From Pedobacter punctiformis (lineage in GTDB: Bacteria > Bacteroidota > Bacteroidia > Sphingobacteriales > Sphingobacteriaceae): 64,000 nucleotides of DNA. The stretch's first letter is position 1; each line of letters begins with the position of its first letter. Location of the stretch: contig NZ_JAPWGM010000004.1 in NCBI RefSeq assembly GCF_027213715.1, positions 62,001 to 126,000 on the forward strand, read 5' to 3'. Below, one piece after another: positions 9,066 to 16,776 of the stretch. Made by a program: the position numbers and the translations under genes. The notes beneath the pieces are model-generated. The model had not been told where the DNA came from. It worked only from the letters and a program-made list of their open reading frames with translations, and did not search any database.

Positions 9066-9866
9066 TTAAACGGAAAGCCAATCAATGCCTTGCATGGCGT
9101 TTAAAAACTCAGTTCTGGGTGGCAGGTTTAAATATGGATAGGTCACTTTTGAAAGATATAAACCTGTTGGGTGTGCGGGTTCTAAAAGTTTCGGCGTTTC
9201 CAGTGTAATCAACAGATTTTCAAATTCATCTACACTTAAATCTCCTTTACCGACTTTTAAAATTTTCCCCATTAAAATGCGGATCATTTTGCTTAAAAAG
9301 CGATTACTGGCAATATGAAAACGAATGCGGTCGCCCTTGGCATTTACAAATAAACCGGCATCCATTACATTACAAATGGTGTGTTCGTATTTATCTGGCT
9401 GGGTACAAAAAGCCCTGTAATCTTTATATTCAGGCAACAGGTTTACTGCTGCTTTCATCTGCTGTAAATCGAGTTGTTCTTCCAGATAAAAAGAACTTTG
9501 AGTACTTAAAAAGGGATCTTTATAGGTATGGATAAAGTAATCGTATTGCCTTTGTACGGCATCAAAACGGGCATGAGGTAAACCCTCCATTTTAATAATA
9601 TCAAAAATGGCAATGTTTTGAGGCAGGGCCTTATTTAAGCGGTAGAGCAGATCAAAATCATAACCCTGTTCTATATCCGCATGGAAAAAAAACTGACTGG
9701 CGTGTACGTGTGCATCCGTACGTCCGCAACCAATAATCGGAATCGTTGTTTTAAAAATCTGTAAAAGCGCTTTTTCCAAAACATCCTGCACACTTAAAAT
9801 GCCCGGTTGTTTTTGCCAGCCGTTATAATGCTGGCCCTGGTATGCGATGTGAAAAAAATACCTCAT
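9066..9866 (-). CDS. truA: tRNA pseudouridine(38-40) synthase TruA
   Basis: Converts uridines 38-40 in the anticodon stem-loop to pseudouridine. The 266-aa length is normal. GCGRTDAHVHA holds the catalytic Asp51, and NGWQKQPG and the RFDAVQRQYDY segment are also family signatures. The C-terminal RFLSKMIRILMG motif is the usual second half-domain. Its ATG directly abuts the mazG stop with no spacer, so the two are translated from one message. Confidence 0.96.
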   Translation of the reverse strand: MRYFFHIAYQGQHYNGWQKQPGILSVQDVLEKALLQIFKTTIPIIGCGRTDAHVHASQFFFHADIEQGYDFDLLYRLNKALPQNIAIFDIIKMEGLPHARFDAVQRQYDYFIHTYKDPFLSTQSSFYLEEQLDLQQMKAAVNLLPEYKDYRAFCTQPDKYEHTICNVMDAGLFVNAKGDRIRFHIASNRFLSKMIRILMGKILKVGKGDLSVDEFENLLITLETPKLLEPAHPTGLYLSKVTYPYLNLPPRTEFLNAMQGIDWLSV

Positions 9867-10673
9867 TTATAATTTCTTCGCCTCATTCCAGTATATATCC
9901 ATTTCGGCCAATGTCATATCAGCTAAGGCCTTTCCATTTTCTTTGGCTTTGTTCTCTAAATACTGAAAACGTTTAATGAATTTTTTATTGGTCTTTTCCA
10001 GTGCATTTTCGGGGTTGATGTTAATGAAACGGGCATAATTAATCAGAGAGAAAAGTACATCTCCAAATTCCGATTCTGCCTTTTCCTGGTCTATAATGGT
10101 GTTATTGTCGACATTAAATTCTGCCTTAAACTCCTGCAACTCTTCCTCAACCTTTTCCCAAACCTGGGTTTTATCTTCCCAGTCAAAACCTACACCACGA
10201 GCCTTTTCCTGAATCCTGGATGCTTTAACCAGTGCCGGTAAAGAAGCCGGTACACCTGCTAAAACAGATTTATTGCCTTCTTTTAGCTTAATTTGTTCCC
10301 AATTGCGTTTAACATCTTCTTCATTTTGTACTTCTACATCGCCATAAATATGCGGGTGTCGGTTAACGAGTTTATCACAAACGCCGTTTAATACATCAGT
10401 AATGTTAAAATCATTGTTTTCCGAAGCAATTCTTGAATAAAAAACCAAATGCATCATTACATCACCCAATTCTTTTTTAATCTCGTCAAGGTCGCCTTCT
10501 AAAATGGCATCCGAGAGTTCGTATGTTTCTTCAATAGTCAGGTGGCGCAGGGTTTCCATGGTTTGTTTCTTATCCCATGGGCACTGTGTACGTAAGGTAT
10601 CTAAAACGGTAAGTAAACGTAAAAAAGCATCAGCTGGGTTACTGGCACTGGCAGGAATCGGATTGTTAGGCAT
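9867..10673 (-). CDS. mazG: nucleoside triphosphate pyrophosphohydrolase MazG
   Basis: Hydrolyses NTPs to NMP and pyrophosphate, a house-cleaning activity. The 268-aa two-domain form is present. The N-terminal MazG domain has CPWDKKQTMETL and the metal-binding helix EETYEL...KKELGDVMMHLVF; the C-terminal domain has a second helix pattern with ESEFGDVLFSLINYARF. Upstream of the start lies the accessory island. Downstream truA follows without a gap. Confidence 0.96.
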   Translation of the reverse strand: MPNNPIPASASNPADAFLRLLTVLDTLRTQCPWDKKQTMETLRHLTIEETYELSDAILEGDLDEIKKELGDVMMHLVFYSRIASENNDFNITDVLNGVCDKLVNRHPHIYGDVEVQNEEDVKRNWEQIKLKEGNKSVLAGVPASLPALVKASRIQEKARGVGFDWEDKTQVWEKVEEELQEFKAEFNVDNNTIIDQEKAESEFGDVLFSLINYARFININPENALEKTNKKFIKRFQYLENKAKENGKALADMTLAEMDIYWNEAKKL

Positions 10674-10861
10674 TGCAGATTTTTTAGACCGCTAAATTAC
10701 CAAAACATAACACAGCTACCAAAGTAAATGATTTGATATAGAAAATCAGTTTTTGGTTACCTATATCCTGCCATCGTTCAATTTTTAATTTCATAGGTAA
10801 TGTTAGTGTTTCTGCAATTAGTGTTGGTGCTCCTGCCATCAGTGTTATTTATTCGCTCAAG

Positions 10862-10907
10862 TTTTTAGTATTCTATGATATGATTGCATTCTTCATACGC
10901 GTACGCC
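10862..10907. repeat. left copy of an imperfect direct repeat flanking the island
   Basis: This stretch, about 45 bp, aligns in the same orientation with 17022-17065 at the other end of the island. Shared blocks are TTTTTA, CTATG, ATTGCA, TCTTCATA and GCG-TACG, with a 4-bp indel. The right copy lies inside a decayed tyrosine recombinase gene, so the left copy may derive from the same gene, although the downstream GHxxIKTT motif is absent here. It abuts the outer left arm of the first palindrome. Confidence 0.6.
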
Positions 10908-11040
10908 AACGCCAAGGGCTTTGCGAAGTTGCGGCAATTTCGAAGCCGAGTACTTTCGGTGACTGTGAACGAAGTTATGGAAAATATTAGTACAATTTTG
11001 CACAAGAAGGTCGCAATTTTGCCAAGCCCATGTTAGCGGT
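10903..11040 (-). repeat. attC-like palindromic site 1
   Basis: Last site of the array in reading order. The right outer arm is GTTAGCGGT (11032-11040). The left outer arm is ACGCCAAC (10903-10910), which does not match it. The inner arms GGGCTTTGCGAAGTTGCG and CGCAATTTTGCCAAGCCC pair. This is the most diverged copy internally. The left outer arm continues into the direct repeat that flanks the island, as expected if it belongs to whatever lies beyond the last cassette. Confidence 0.7.
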
Positions 11041-11051
11041 TCGTTGTGCGT

Positions 11052-11414
11052 TTACCATTCTTGAATAATAATTCCCAATTGTTTGTCCATTAAAGCAAAT
11101 TCTTTCGCTTTCCATGGGCGAAGAGTAATTTTTGATAAATTAGGGTGTAAAAACTCGGGATGAGATTTTGAAACCTTTTGATAAACTTCCTCAATATTAT
11201 TGGTTATTAATCTAAATTCCGGATTATGCTCTTTGGCTAATCCGTCATCTTGAAAAATATTAATCCGTAAATCATTTCTAGAAACTACACAAAAAGGGTT
11301 TTTAGAATTCAATTCGTTGTGTTCGATTTCGAATTCTAGACAATCTACAAAGAGTTTTAATCCATCCTTAATATCGATATAGAAGATATTGGGCACTAAT
11401 TTGGTGAAATTCAT
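11052..11414 (-). CDS. VOC (glyoxalase/bleomycin-resistance-like) protein, cassette gene
   Basis: A 120-aa protein of the vicinal oxygen chelate superfamily. It opens with a beta-alpha-beta strand (KLVPNIFYIDI) and ends with the common RPWKAKEFALMDKQLGIIIQEW-like finish, split here as RPWKAKEFALMD then GIIIQEW. Many relatives bind antibiotics or act as dioxygenases or isomerases, but metal ligands are not clear here. It sits between sites 1 and 2, with its stop 11 bp from site 1 and its start 40 bp from site 2. Resistance-type VOC proteins are frequent in integron cassettes; that role here is only a suggestion. Confidence 0.8.
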   Translation of the reverse strand: MNFTKLVPNIFYIDIKDGLKLFVDCLEFEIEHNELNSKNPFCVVSRNDLRINIFQDDGLAKEHNPEFRLITNNIEEVYQKVSKSHPEFLHPNLSKITLRPWKAKEFALMDKQLGIIIQEW

Positions 11415-11454
11415 GAAATATAAAGTTTAATTAACACAAAATTTAATTACAATC

Positions 11455-11591
11455 ACCGCTAACGTTTTGGGGCTTTGCAATGGTGGGGCAATCGAAGCAC
11501 AAATCTTCAATTTTTTACAAAAGTTCAATTGAAAAACTGCCATTGAATTTTGCACTTCAGCCCGCCTGGCGCAAAACCCTTGTTACTTGCC
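11455..11591 (-). repeat. attC-like palindromic site 2
   Basis: The left outer arm is ACCGCTAAC (11455-11463) and the right outer arm is GTTACTTGCC (11582-11591). These two do not pair beyond GTTA, but the right arm matches the left arm of site 3 across the intervening gene. The inner arms are GGGGCTTTGC and GCGCAAAACCC. The spacer between outer and inner arms is about four bases longer on the left. The stop codon of the next gene lies inside the right outer arm. Confidence 0.8.
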
Positions 11592-12674
11592 GTATTTTTT
11601 TCTTAGTATATTCAGTAGCTTAAAAATGCTTTCTTGTGTTTCTTGTGTTGCACTATTTGCTACGATAATGTATGCCAATTTTTTGTTTTTGTCCAATAGA
11701 GTGTAACAAAAAAATGTCCCTGCCGAACCCGAATGTTCTGATAATTGTTTTTCTTTATTATTTATGTTTCCCCAACCAATAGAATAGTCCTTTAGTCCAA
11801 AATGAAGAAAATTATAGGTGCCCGCTTTCAAAATATTGTCACTTCCCAATAAGCCTTGTAAATTAAGTTGTATAAATTTAGCATAATCAGGTAAGGTCAT
11901 ACAGATATCTCCTGCTGGTTCTCCAAGTGATAAGTTATAGTCAGTATCAGACAGAAGTGGTTTTAAGGTGTCATTTTCAATCCAATGTCCATACGGTTGA
12001 TTTAAATTAATTTTATTAGGCCAACTAAATCGTACGTCAACATTCAGCTTTTTTTTCATTATTTCTTTTATCAATTCTTCCCAAGTTTTCCCTGATACTT
12101 TTTCAAGCATTAACGCTGCTATGCTATAACCCGCATTAGAATAGTTGTATAGTTTTTCATTGTTTTTTACAGGTTTTTCAATGAGTAAATATTTTGAAAA
12201 TTGCTTACGTTGTTCTGATTTGTCTCCTTCAAATTCTGGTAGTTCCTGAAACTCTAAGCCGCTTGTATAGGGTTGGATTTTAGCTCTGTGTGATAATAAA
12301 TCAGCCAAAGTAATATTTAAATATTTTGGATTGCTTTGCTTTTTCCAACTTGGAAATAAATCAAAAAACTTAGTTGTCCATTGTATTTTATTATTTTCAA
12401 CAAGATAAGCAGCTATGAAACCTGTAATTGCTTTTGTATTTGAACCTAAATGAAAGTAATCATTAATATTAGCTTTCGTTTGCTCATTTTTAATGTCTAT
12501 CCTATGAAACCCCAGTGTTTTTAATTCAAGAACACTGTCTGCCGAAACGACAACAAAACCAAGTTCTGGGATTTGATTTTTAAGCATTAGACTATCAGCA
12601 ACGATTGATGTTTCTTGTGCCTTTATTTTAAATGAAGCTGTAATTATTAATATTGTCGTAAATAGTCTTCTCAT
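11583..12674 (-). CDS. exported serine hydrolase of the class C beta-lactamase/esterase family, cassette gene
   Basis: A 363-aa protein with a signal peptide (about 1-19, ending KAQ). The SxxK motif is S78-N-T-K in HLGSNTKAITG, the YxN motif is in YNYSNAGYS near 178-186, and the third element is HSGSAGTFF near 325, so all catalytic elements of the beta-lactamase/penicillin-binding fold are present. Members include esterases, peptidases and AmpC-type enzymes; most are not true beta-lactamases. The TAA stop is embedded in site 2, leaving no non-coding 3' sequence, which is typical of cassettes. Confidence 0.88.
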   Translation of the reverse strand: MRRLFTTILIITASFKIKAQETSIVADSLMLKNQIPELGFVVVSADSVLELKTLGFHRIDIKNEQTKANINDYFHLGSNTKAITGFIAAYLVENNKIQWTTKFFDLFPSWKKQSNPKYLNITLADLLSHRAKIQPYTSGLEFQELPEFEGDKSEQRKQFSKYLLIEKPVKNNEKLYNYSNAGYSIAALMLEKVSGKTWEELIKEIMKKKLNVDVRFSWPNKINLNQPYGHWIENDTLKPLLSDTDYNLSLGEPAGDICMTLPDYAKFIQLNLQGLLGSDNILKAGTYNFLHFGLKDYSIGWGNINNKEKQLSEHSGSAGTFFCYTLLDKNKKLAYIIVANSATQETQESIFKLLNILRKKYGK

Positions 12675-12697
12675 ATTTTATGGTGTCGTTTTAATAT

Positions 12698-12834
12698 GGC
12701 AGGTAACGTTTTGGGGCTTTGCGATGGTGGGCAATCGAAGTACAAATCTTCAATTTTGTACAAAAGTTCAATTGAAAAACTGCCATTGAATTTTGCAGTT
12801 TCGCCGCACTACTGCAAAACCACTGTAAGCTGAC
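12698..12834 (-). repeat. attC-like palindromic site 3
   Basis: The left outer arm is GGCAGGTAAC (12698-12707) and the right is GTAAGCTGAC (12825-12834). They do not pair with each other. The left arm pairs with GTTACTTGCC of site 2 across the 11583 gene with one mismatch. The right arm resembles the GTCAGC sequence at 14151 next to site 4. The inner region is nearly the same as in site 2, including TTCAATTGAAAAACTGCCAT. Confidence 0.8.
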
Positions 12835-12863
12835 ATTTTATTTTACTCTTATATGCCGGTTTT

Positions 12864-13283
12864 TCAAGGTTTTTTATCATTTAGGAAAGGGTATTTTTTA
12901 AAATATTGTCTAACCCCAAAATACCTATACCATTTCCAAAACATCCAAGGACTAATGTTATAGTATTCGCTTGTTCTGTACAATACTAAATCTTTATATT
13001 GAGGATTGTTTTGTTTAAATTTATTAAAATCATTATTTAAGGCTAATAATGCCTGTTCTGCAGTATTACTTCCTTTTGATATCACCACCAAATGCTCGAA
13101 CTCACCATTTAAAGTCTTAAAATTTTCAGAAGAGCCATAAGGAGTTCTACCACTAAATGCTCCTCCCCACATCGTTAGTACATTGCTAAAAAAAATAAAA
13201 AGTAACAAACAGATAATTAAATGTTTTGGACTTCTTATCAATTCTCCTGGAAAAAAAGTTACCGTACCAATTTTGAACTTCAT
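12864..13283 (-). CDS. hypothetical membrane-anchored protein, cassette gene
   Basis: A 139-aa protein with one hydrophobic segment at about 20-40 (HLIICLLLFIFFSNVLTMW) after a short basic N terminus, followed by a soluble domain rich in aromatic residues (YYNISPWMFWKWYRYFG near 107-123). I recognise no family. It shares a cassette with the 13546 gene, and its own upstream region carries paired TTACAATTCG repeats, so it may have its own promoter. Its stop is 30 bp from site 3, a longer tail than in the other cassettes. Confidence 0.7.
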   Translation of the reverse strand: MKFKIGTVTFFPGELIRSPKHLIICLLLFIFFSNVLTMWGGAFSGRTPYGSSENFKTLNGEFEHLVVISKGSNTAEQALLALNNDFNKFKQNNPQYKDLVLYRTSEYYNISPWMFWKWYRYFGVRQYFKKYPFLNDKKP

Positions 13284-13406
13284 CCGCTGTGTTTAATCGT
13301 TTTGTCTTATTGTTTTCAGGCTAAATTACTACTACCAAAAGTTTTTTCTGCATTTGTTTTTTGTTATTATAAAAATACGATCAGCGCCCAAATTGAAGCA
13401 ATCCAT

Positions 13407-13437
13407 TTACAATTCGCTGGGTTTGGCTTACAATTCG
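13407..13437. promoter_or_regulatory. tandem TTACAATTCG repeats, LytTR-like operator
   Basis: TTACAATTCG occurs at 13407-13416 and again at 13428-13437, exactly 21 bp apart, on the same face of the helix. It lies 124 bp upstream of the 12864 gene start. The same arrangement, with the same CATTTACAATTCGCTGG block, recurs at 56848-56878 upstream of another gene. Direct repeats of about 9-10 bp with two-turn spacing are the known binding pattern of LytTR response regulators. No LytTR gene is in the window, so the regulator is inferred. Confidence 0.5.
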
Positions 13438-13497
13438 TTAAAAAAGTGTGATTTGGAATCAGCTTGGCTGAAATAAGCTATGTGGTAATAATCTAAA

Positions 13498-13545
13498 CAA
13501 TTGAAAAATAATGATTTATGCAAACAATTTTTGACGGTAATGCTT
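13498..13545 (-). repeat. possible remnant of an attC-like site
   Basis: CAATTGAAAAA (13498-13508) matches the strongly conserved inner stretch of the other sites, and GGTAATGCTTTTATTCG just before the next gene end resembles the right border of site 4 (GGTAGTACTTTTATTCG). The rest of the palindrome is missing. It may be what is left of a site that once separated the 12864 and 13546 genes. Confidence 0.3.
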
Positions 13546-14121
13546 TTATTCGTTTAATTTATTTTGGATTATTTTCCAAGCTTCTTCTTCATATTCAAAT
13601 GCAATTTCTTCGATTGTAGTTATTTTTTTATGATTTAGTAATTGTATACTTAACGAAAGATTTTCTGGCTTTTTAATTAATTTCTTTGAAATAATGATGA
13701 AAGTATTCACTCTTAGTCCATTGTTGGTTAGTGCATTATTTTTGGTTTCGGGTTCTTTTGTAAATTCAAAATCTACTGATGCTCTGCCTGTTGAGTGTCG
13801 GTTTTTTGTCTTTAATAACTTTGCAGATTTCATTTCGGCCCATAATATTCGTCTTTTCCAAAAAATTGAATAGGCAAAAATTCCATAATCATTAATTTTT
13901 ATGATGGGCAAAAATGTTGCCGTCAAAATCCAAATGTCAACGATTAAAATAATTACAAATAAAATGACGCCTAAAAAATTGTCGTTTAGATAAAATTTAA
14001 TTCTGTTTTCTGCAATACTTATAATTCCTATTACTGCAAATTGCAAAGTAAAAAGCATCATAATCATTGCGATAATGTTTAAAAACCAAACCTTTGAAAA
14101 AATTCTGTAAACCGTTTTCAA
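13546..14121 (-). CDS. hypothetical membrane protein with PH-like soluble domain, cassette gene
   Basis: A 191-aa protein with two hydrophobic helices at about 12-36 and 48-72, followed by a segment reading IIKINDYGIFAYSIFWKRRILWAEMKSAKLL, the beta-strand pattern seen in bacterial PH-domain-like (bPH) membrane proteins where a strand is followed by W-xE/D-I. The C terminus is charged and helical. The exact family is uncertain. It is the upstream gene of the only two-gene cassette, starting about 40 bp from site 4. Confidence 0.7.
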   Translation of the reverse strand: MKTVYRIFSKVWFLNIIAMIMMLFTLQFAVIGIISIAENRIKFYLNDNFLGVILFVIILIVDIWILTATFLPIIKINDYGIFAYSIFWKRRILWAEMKSAKLLKTKNRHSTGRASVDFEFTKEPETKNNALTNNGLRVNTFIIISKKLIKKPENLSLSIQLLNHKKITTIEEIAFEYEEEAWKIIQNKLNE

Positions 14122-14159
14122 TATTTCTTTCTTTTAAGTGTTGGGTTTTTGTCAGCATT

Positions 14160-14287
14160 ATTGCTAACGGTTTTCGGTTTGGCGTAGTGGCGGATTTTCA
14201 GCACAAAAGTTCAATCGAAGTACGAAAGTTGAACCTTGCACGAATGTTCAATTGAAAAACGTCAACCGCCATTACCTTGTTAGCGGT
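14160..14287 (-). repeat. attC-like palindromic site 4
   Basis: The left outer arm is TTGCTAAC (14161-14168), preceded by GTCAGC at 14151-14156. The right outer arm is GTTAGCGGT (14279-14287). The inner arms differ from the other copies (GTAGTGGCGG with CCGCCATTACC) yet still pair, which indicates selection for structure over sequence. TTCAATTGAAAAAC is retained. It is about eight bases shorter in the body than its neighbours. Confidence 0.75.
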
Positions 14288-14294
14288 AGTACTT

Positions 14295-14975
14295 TTATTC
14301 GAGCGATTGTAAATTTATTTCCTTCATATAACAATCAAATACTCGATATACCTTAATTTCGGGTCGCTCGGCTAAGTATGGCTTTATTTCACTAATATTT
14401 TTGAACTCTTCATACATATCATATTCGTCTTTGCAAAAATATTGATATTCAATTGTATAAATTCCCTTTTCAATTCGTTCTTTGTCTTTTGAATTTTTAT
14501 TGTTTTCAATTATGATTTTGGTGTTAGCTTCCAACAAATCAAAATCTCCATTCAAAACAGCTATGTGTCTTTTCAATATTTCACTTAATTCTTTTAAATA
14601 TTTGTCATTTATTTCTTTTCCACTTACTGCATATTGATTCGATATCTTGTCCAAAAAAATCGTTTTTTTTGTCTTCAAATATTGTTCAAAAAGATTGTTG
14701 TAATTTTCTCTCAAATCAGTTCGATAATTCTCTATTTTTTTGTTTTTTGGTTCAAGATTGTCAATATAATATTCATTTATTTTCGCCCAGATTGGTGTAG
14801 ATGTAGTTGCCTCAAACCAAATGTCAATACTAACAAAATCGTTTTCCGTTTCAAAGTGAATTTCGTATGCCAGTTGTTTTTCAACGAATGCGGAAAACTG
14901 AAAGTCAGATTGAAGAAAAGAAAAATTTTCTTCAATGCTTTCTTTGATGTCAGTAAAAAAAATATTTTCCTCCAT
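14295..14975 (-). CDS. hypothetical protein, cassette gene
   Basis: A 226-aa acidic, soluble protein without signal peptide, membrane segment or cysteine cluster. Mid-protein helices (KSxKDKERIEKG and LKELSEILKRHI regions) alternate with aromatic strands (FETENDFVSIDIWFEA). I do not recognise a domain. It is a single-gene cassette whose stop lies 8 bp after site 4 and whose start lies 25 bp from site 5. The 5' and 3' borders share GTTAGCGGTA-TAC. Confidence 0.75.
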   Translation of the reverse strand: MEENIFFTDIKESIEENFSFLQSDFQFSAFVEKQLAYEIHFETENDFVSIDIWFEATTSTPIWAKINEYYIDNLEPKNKKIENYRTDLRENYNNLFEQYLKTKKTIFLDKISNQYAVSGKEINDKYLKELSEILKRHIAVLNGDFDLLEANTKIIIENNKNSKDKERIEKGIYTIEYQYFCKDEYDMYEEFKNISEIKPYLAERPEIKVYRVFDCYMKEINLQSLE

Positions 14976-14999
14976 AATCCATTTTAGGTCAGGCGTATT

Positions 15000-15135
15000 A
15001 CCGCTAACGGTTTAGGGCTTTGCGTTCGGGCGGGAAATCGAAGCACAAAAGCCGGTATTATTACTAAAGTTTAATTGAAAAACTGCCGTTGAATTTTGCA
15101 ATCAGCCCGCCTGACGCAAAACCCTTGTTAGCGGT
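15000..15135 (-). repeat. attC-like palindromic site 5
   Basis: The cleanest copy. The outer arms ACCGCTAAC (15000-15008) and GTTAGCGGT (15127-15135) are perfectly complementary. The inner arms AGGGCTTTGCGTTCGGGCGG and CCGCCTGACGCAAAACCCT pair with few mismatches. Between outer and inner arms the left side has five bases and the right one, giving a consistent unpaired bulge on one strand, comparable to the extrahelical bases that set strand choice in integron attC sites. Confidence 0.85.
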
Positions 15136-15141
15136 AGCTTT

Positions 15142-16137
15142 TTAATATGCTTGCAGTTCAGCACTATTTTTTGGGCGATACAAATAAAGTTGAATGTAAG
15201 TTGTAGTTCCAATATCTTTGTCTTTTCGCTTAAAACCTCCCCAAAGTGCAGATTTTTCGTTATTTATTTTTTCTAAACAGACTAATTTTCCATTGGCATA
15301 AAAAGTCATTTTGTATTTTTCTATGGGTTTCAAATCAAAAAAATTAAGATTATCATCTGTTCTAAATTGATAATCATTGTCCCATCGATATTTAATTTCG
15401 GTAGATGATTGATACAATTGTTGGGAAAATCTTTTTTCTGTGTTATAAAAAACATTCGCTAAATCATTTTTTGTTCCTTTCAAATAGATTTCTCTTATTT
15501 CATTGTATTTTGCAACAACTTCCTTTTCTAATGCTTTTAGTTTGTCTTTATCATTCGTAAAAAGTGTTTCGGCATTATCTAAAGTGATAATTGTATAGGG
15601 AACATTTGCTTCAAAAGTAAAACTGTCTTCAAAATAATTCTTTCCTTCAAAAGTTGCAACTTCTCTACCTTCAACCATTTTCTGAGGCGTTGTATAAGTT
15701 TTTACTTCTTCTTCATCGCCCCAACTATTATCTTTGTTTATGAAAGATTCTTCTATAATTATCCGAACACCAGAGTTCCTCATTAATGTTGTGTGCATTG
15801 AATTGGTGGTTTGATTAAATCCAGGAGACAAACGAATAGTTATTTTTTGTGGACCTTTTTGGGTGATGTCCCAATTCAGCGGAAAATACGAACCTGACAA
15901 ACCGCCTCCAGAATTATCTTTGTATTTAATTATGGGAACGTCATTAATTAGAATTTCAAACGAGCAATTACTCGTTGTAATACTTGCTCCGTAATGCGGT
16001 TCTTTACTGAAATGTTTTATTTCGTTTCCGATTGTATAAATATCTTTTTCTGATTTTGTGTTTTTATTTTGTCCGTTACAGCCTGTGAATAGAAGTGTGA
16101 AGTTTAGAAAGAAAAGTATTTTGTATAATTTCATCAT
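15142..16137 (-). CDS. hypothetical lipoprotein, cassette gene
   Basis: A 331-aa protein with a lipoprotein signal: hydrophobic stretch 6-18 and lipobox FTGC with Cys20, so probably attached to the outer or inner membrane. The soluble part is beta-rich with a glycine-rich loop (DNSGGGLSGSYFPLNWD near 73-89) and a helical segment around 205-235. No family recognised. It is the largest unidentified product of the island. Start 45 bp from site 6, stop 7 bp from site 5. Confidence 0.78.
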   Translation of the reverse strand: MMKLYKILFFLNFTLLFTGCNGQNKNTKSEKDIYTIGNEIKHFSKEPHYGASITTSNCSFEILINDVPIIKYKDNSGGGLSGSYFPLNWDITQKGPQKITIRLSPGFNQTTNSMHTTLMRNSGVRIIIEESFINKDNSWGDEEEVKTYTTPQKMVEGREVATFEGKNYFEDSFTFEANVPYTIITLDNAETLFTNDKDKLKALEKEVVAKYNEIREIYLKGTKNDLANVFYNTEKRFSQQLYQSSTEIKYRWDNDYQFRTDDNLNFFDLKPIEKYKMTFYANGKLVCLEKINNEKSALWGGFKRKDKDIGTTTYIQLYLYRPKNSAELQAY

Positions 16138-16181
16138 TATTTGTTGAGTTATTTCATTTAGTTGGGTCGGTCTGTAAAATT

Positions 16182-16317
16182 ACCGCTAACGTTCTAGGGC
16201 TTTGCGTTCAGGCGAGAAATCGAAGCGCAAAAGCTGGTTTTATTACTAATGTTCATTTGAAAAACTACTGTTGAATTTTGCAATCAGCCCGCCTGACGCA
16301 AAACCCGTGTTAGCGGT
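16182..16317 (-). repeat. attC-like palindromic site 6
   Basis: Outer arms ACCGCTAAC (16182-16190) and GTTAGCGGT (16309-16317) are complementary. Inner arms are AGGGCTTTGCGTTCAGGCG and CGCCTGACGCAAAACCC. The body is close to site 5, with the same CAATCAGCCCGCCTGACGC right arm. The first site downstream of the first cassette gene. Confidence 0.85.
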
Positions 16318-16327
16318 TCGGTTTTGT

Positions 16328-16753
16328 TTATCTGTCATTTCTTGGTGACGTGTCGGATTTACTTACAAGTTTAAAAGCAAATAAATCATCGTCCCTTTCT
16401 TCACACTCTACAATGTCCAAATGTTTAAACTCATCAAGTAAATCATTGTCGTATAGTTCCCAAATTTGATACTGGTTATTTGGCAAGCATTCGGCCTGAA
16501 CTGTCATCCATGCATTGTCCTTACTTTTAACTTGAATAGTTGTTATAGTCGAGAAGCCTTCTGTCCAATTGTCTTGGTCAAGTTCGTATTCAGAAATTTC
16601 AAATGCCTCTGGTCTGTACTTGAAACCATTTTTGTCTTTAAGCCGAGTTATTGCTAATTCAGCTTGCTCTTTTGTCGAATAAGCACCAATTAATTTTGTC
16701 TCGTTACAGCCTCCAAGTTCGTAGGAATGATGTAAAATAAAAACTGTTCTCAT
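16328..16753 (-). CDS. DUF7336-like small protein, first cassette gene
   Basis: A 141-aa soluble protein. The N-terminal half, with VFILHHSYELGG, IGAYSTKEQAELAITRLKD and ISEYELDQDNWTEGF, is the pattern of a widespread small-protein family annotated as a domain of unknown function (DUF7336, from memory). Such proteins are often found as stand-alone accessory genes. Beyond residue 85 the sequence is less typical. It is the first gene of the array in transcriptional order, 24 bp from the terminal half site, so it would be expressed best from any upstream promoter. Confidence 0.75.
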   Translation of the reverse strand: MRTVFILHHSYELGGCNETKLIGAYSTKEQAELAITRLKDKNGFKYRPEAFEISEYELDQDNWTEGFSTITTIQVKSKDNAWMTVQAECLPNNQYQIWELYDNDLLDEFKHLDIVECEERDDDLFAFKLVSKSDTSPRNDR

Positions 16754-16776
16754 ATTCTTATACTGTCTGTAAACTG

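Noticed and set aside
9008..9208. Open frame of 66 codons on the plus strand
   Set aside because: It runs antisense into truA, which is certain, and has no features of its own.
14634..14987. Plus-strand frame of 117 codons
   Set aside because: Antisense to a cassette gene that fits the array in direction and borders; the Phe/Ile-rich product is a shadow of an AT-rich coding strand.
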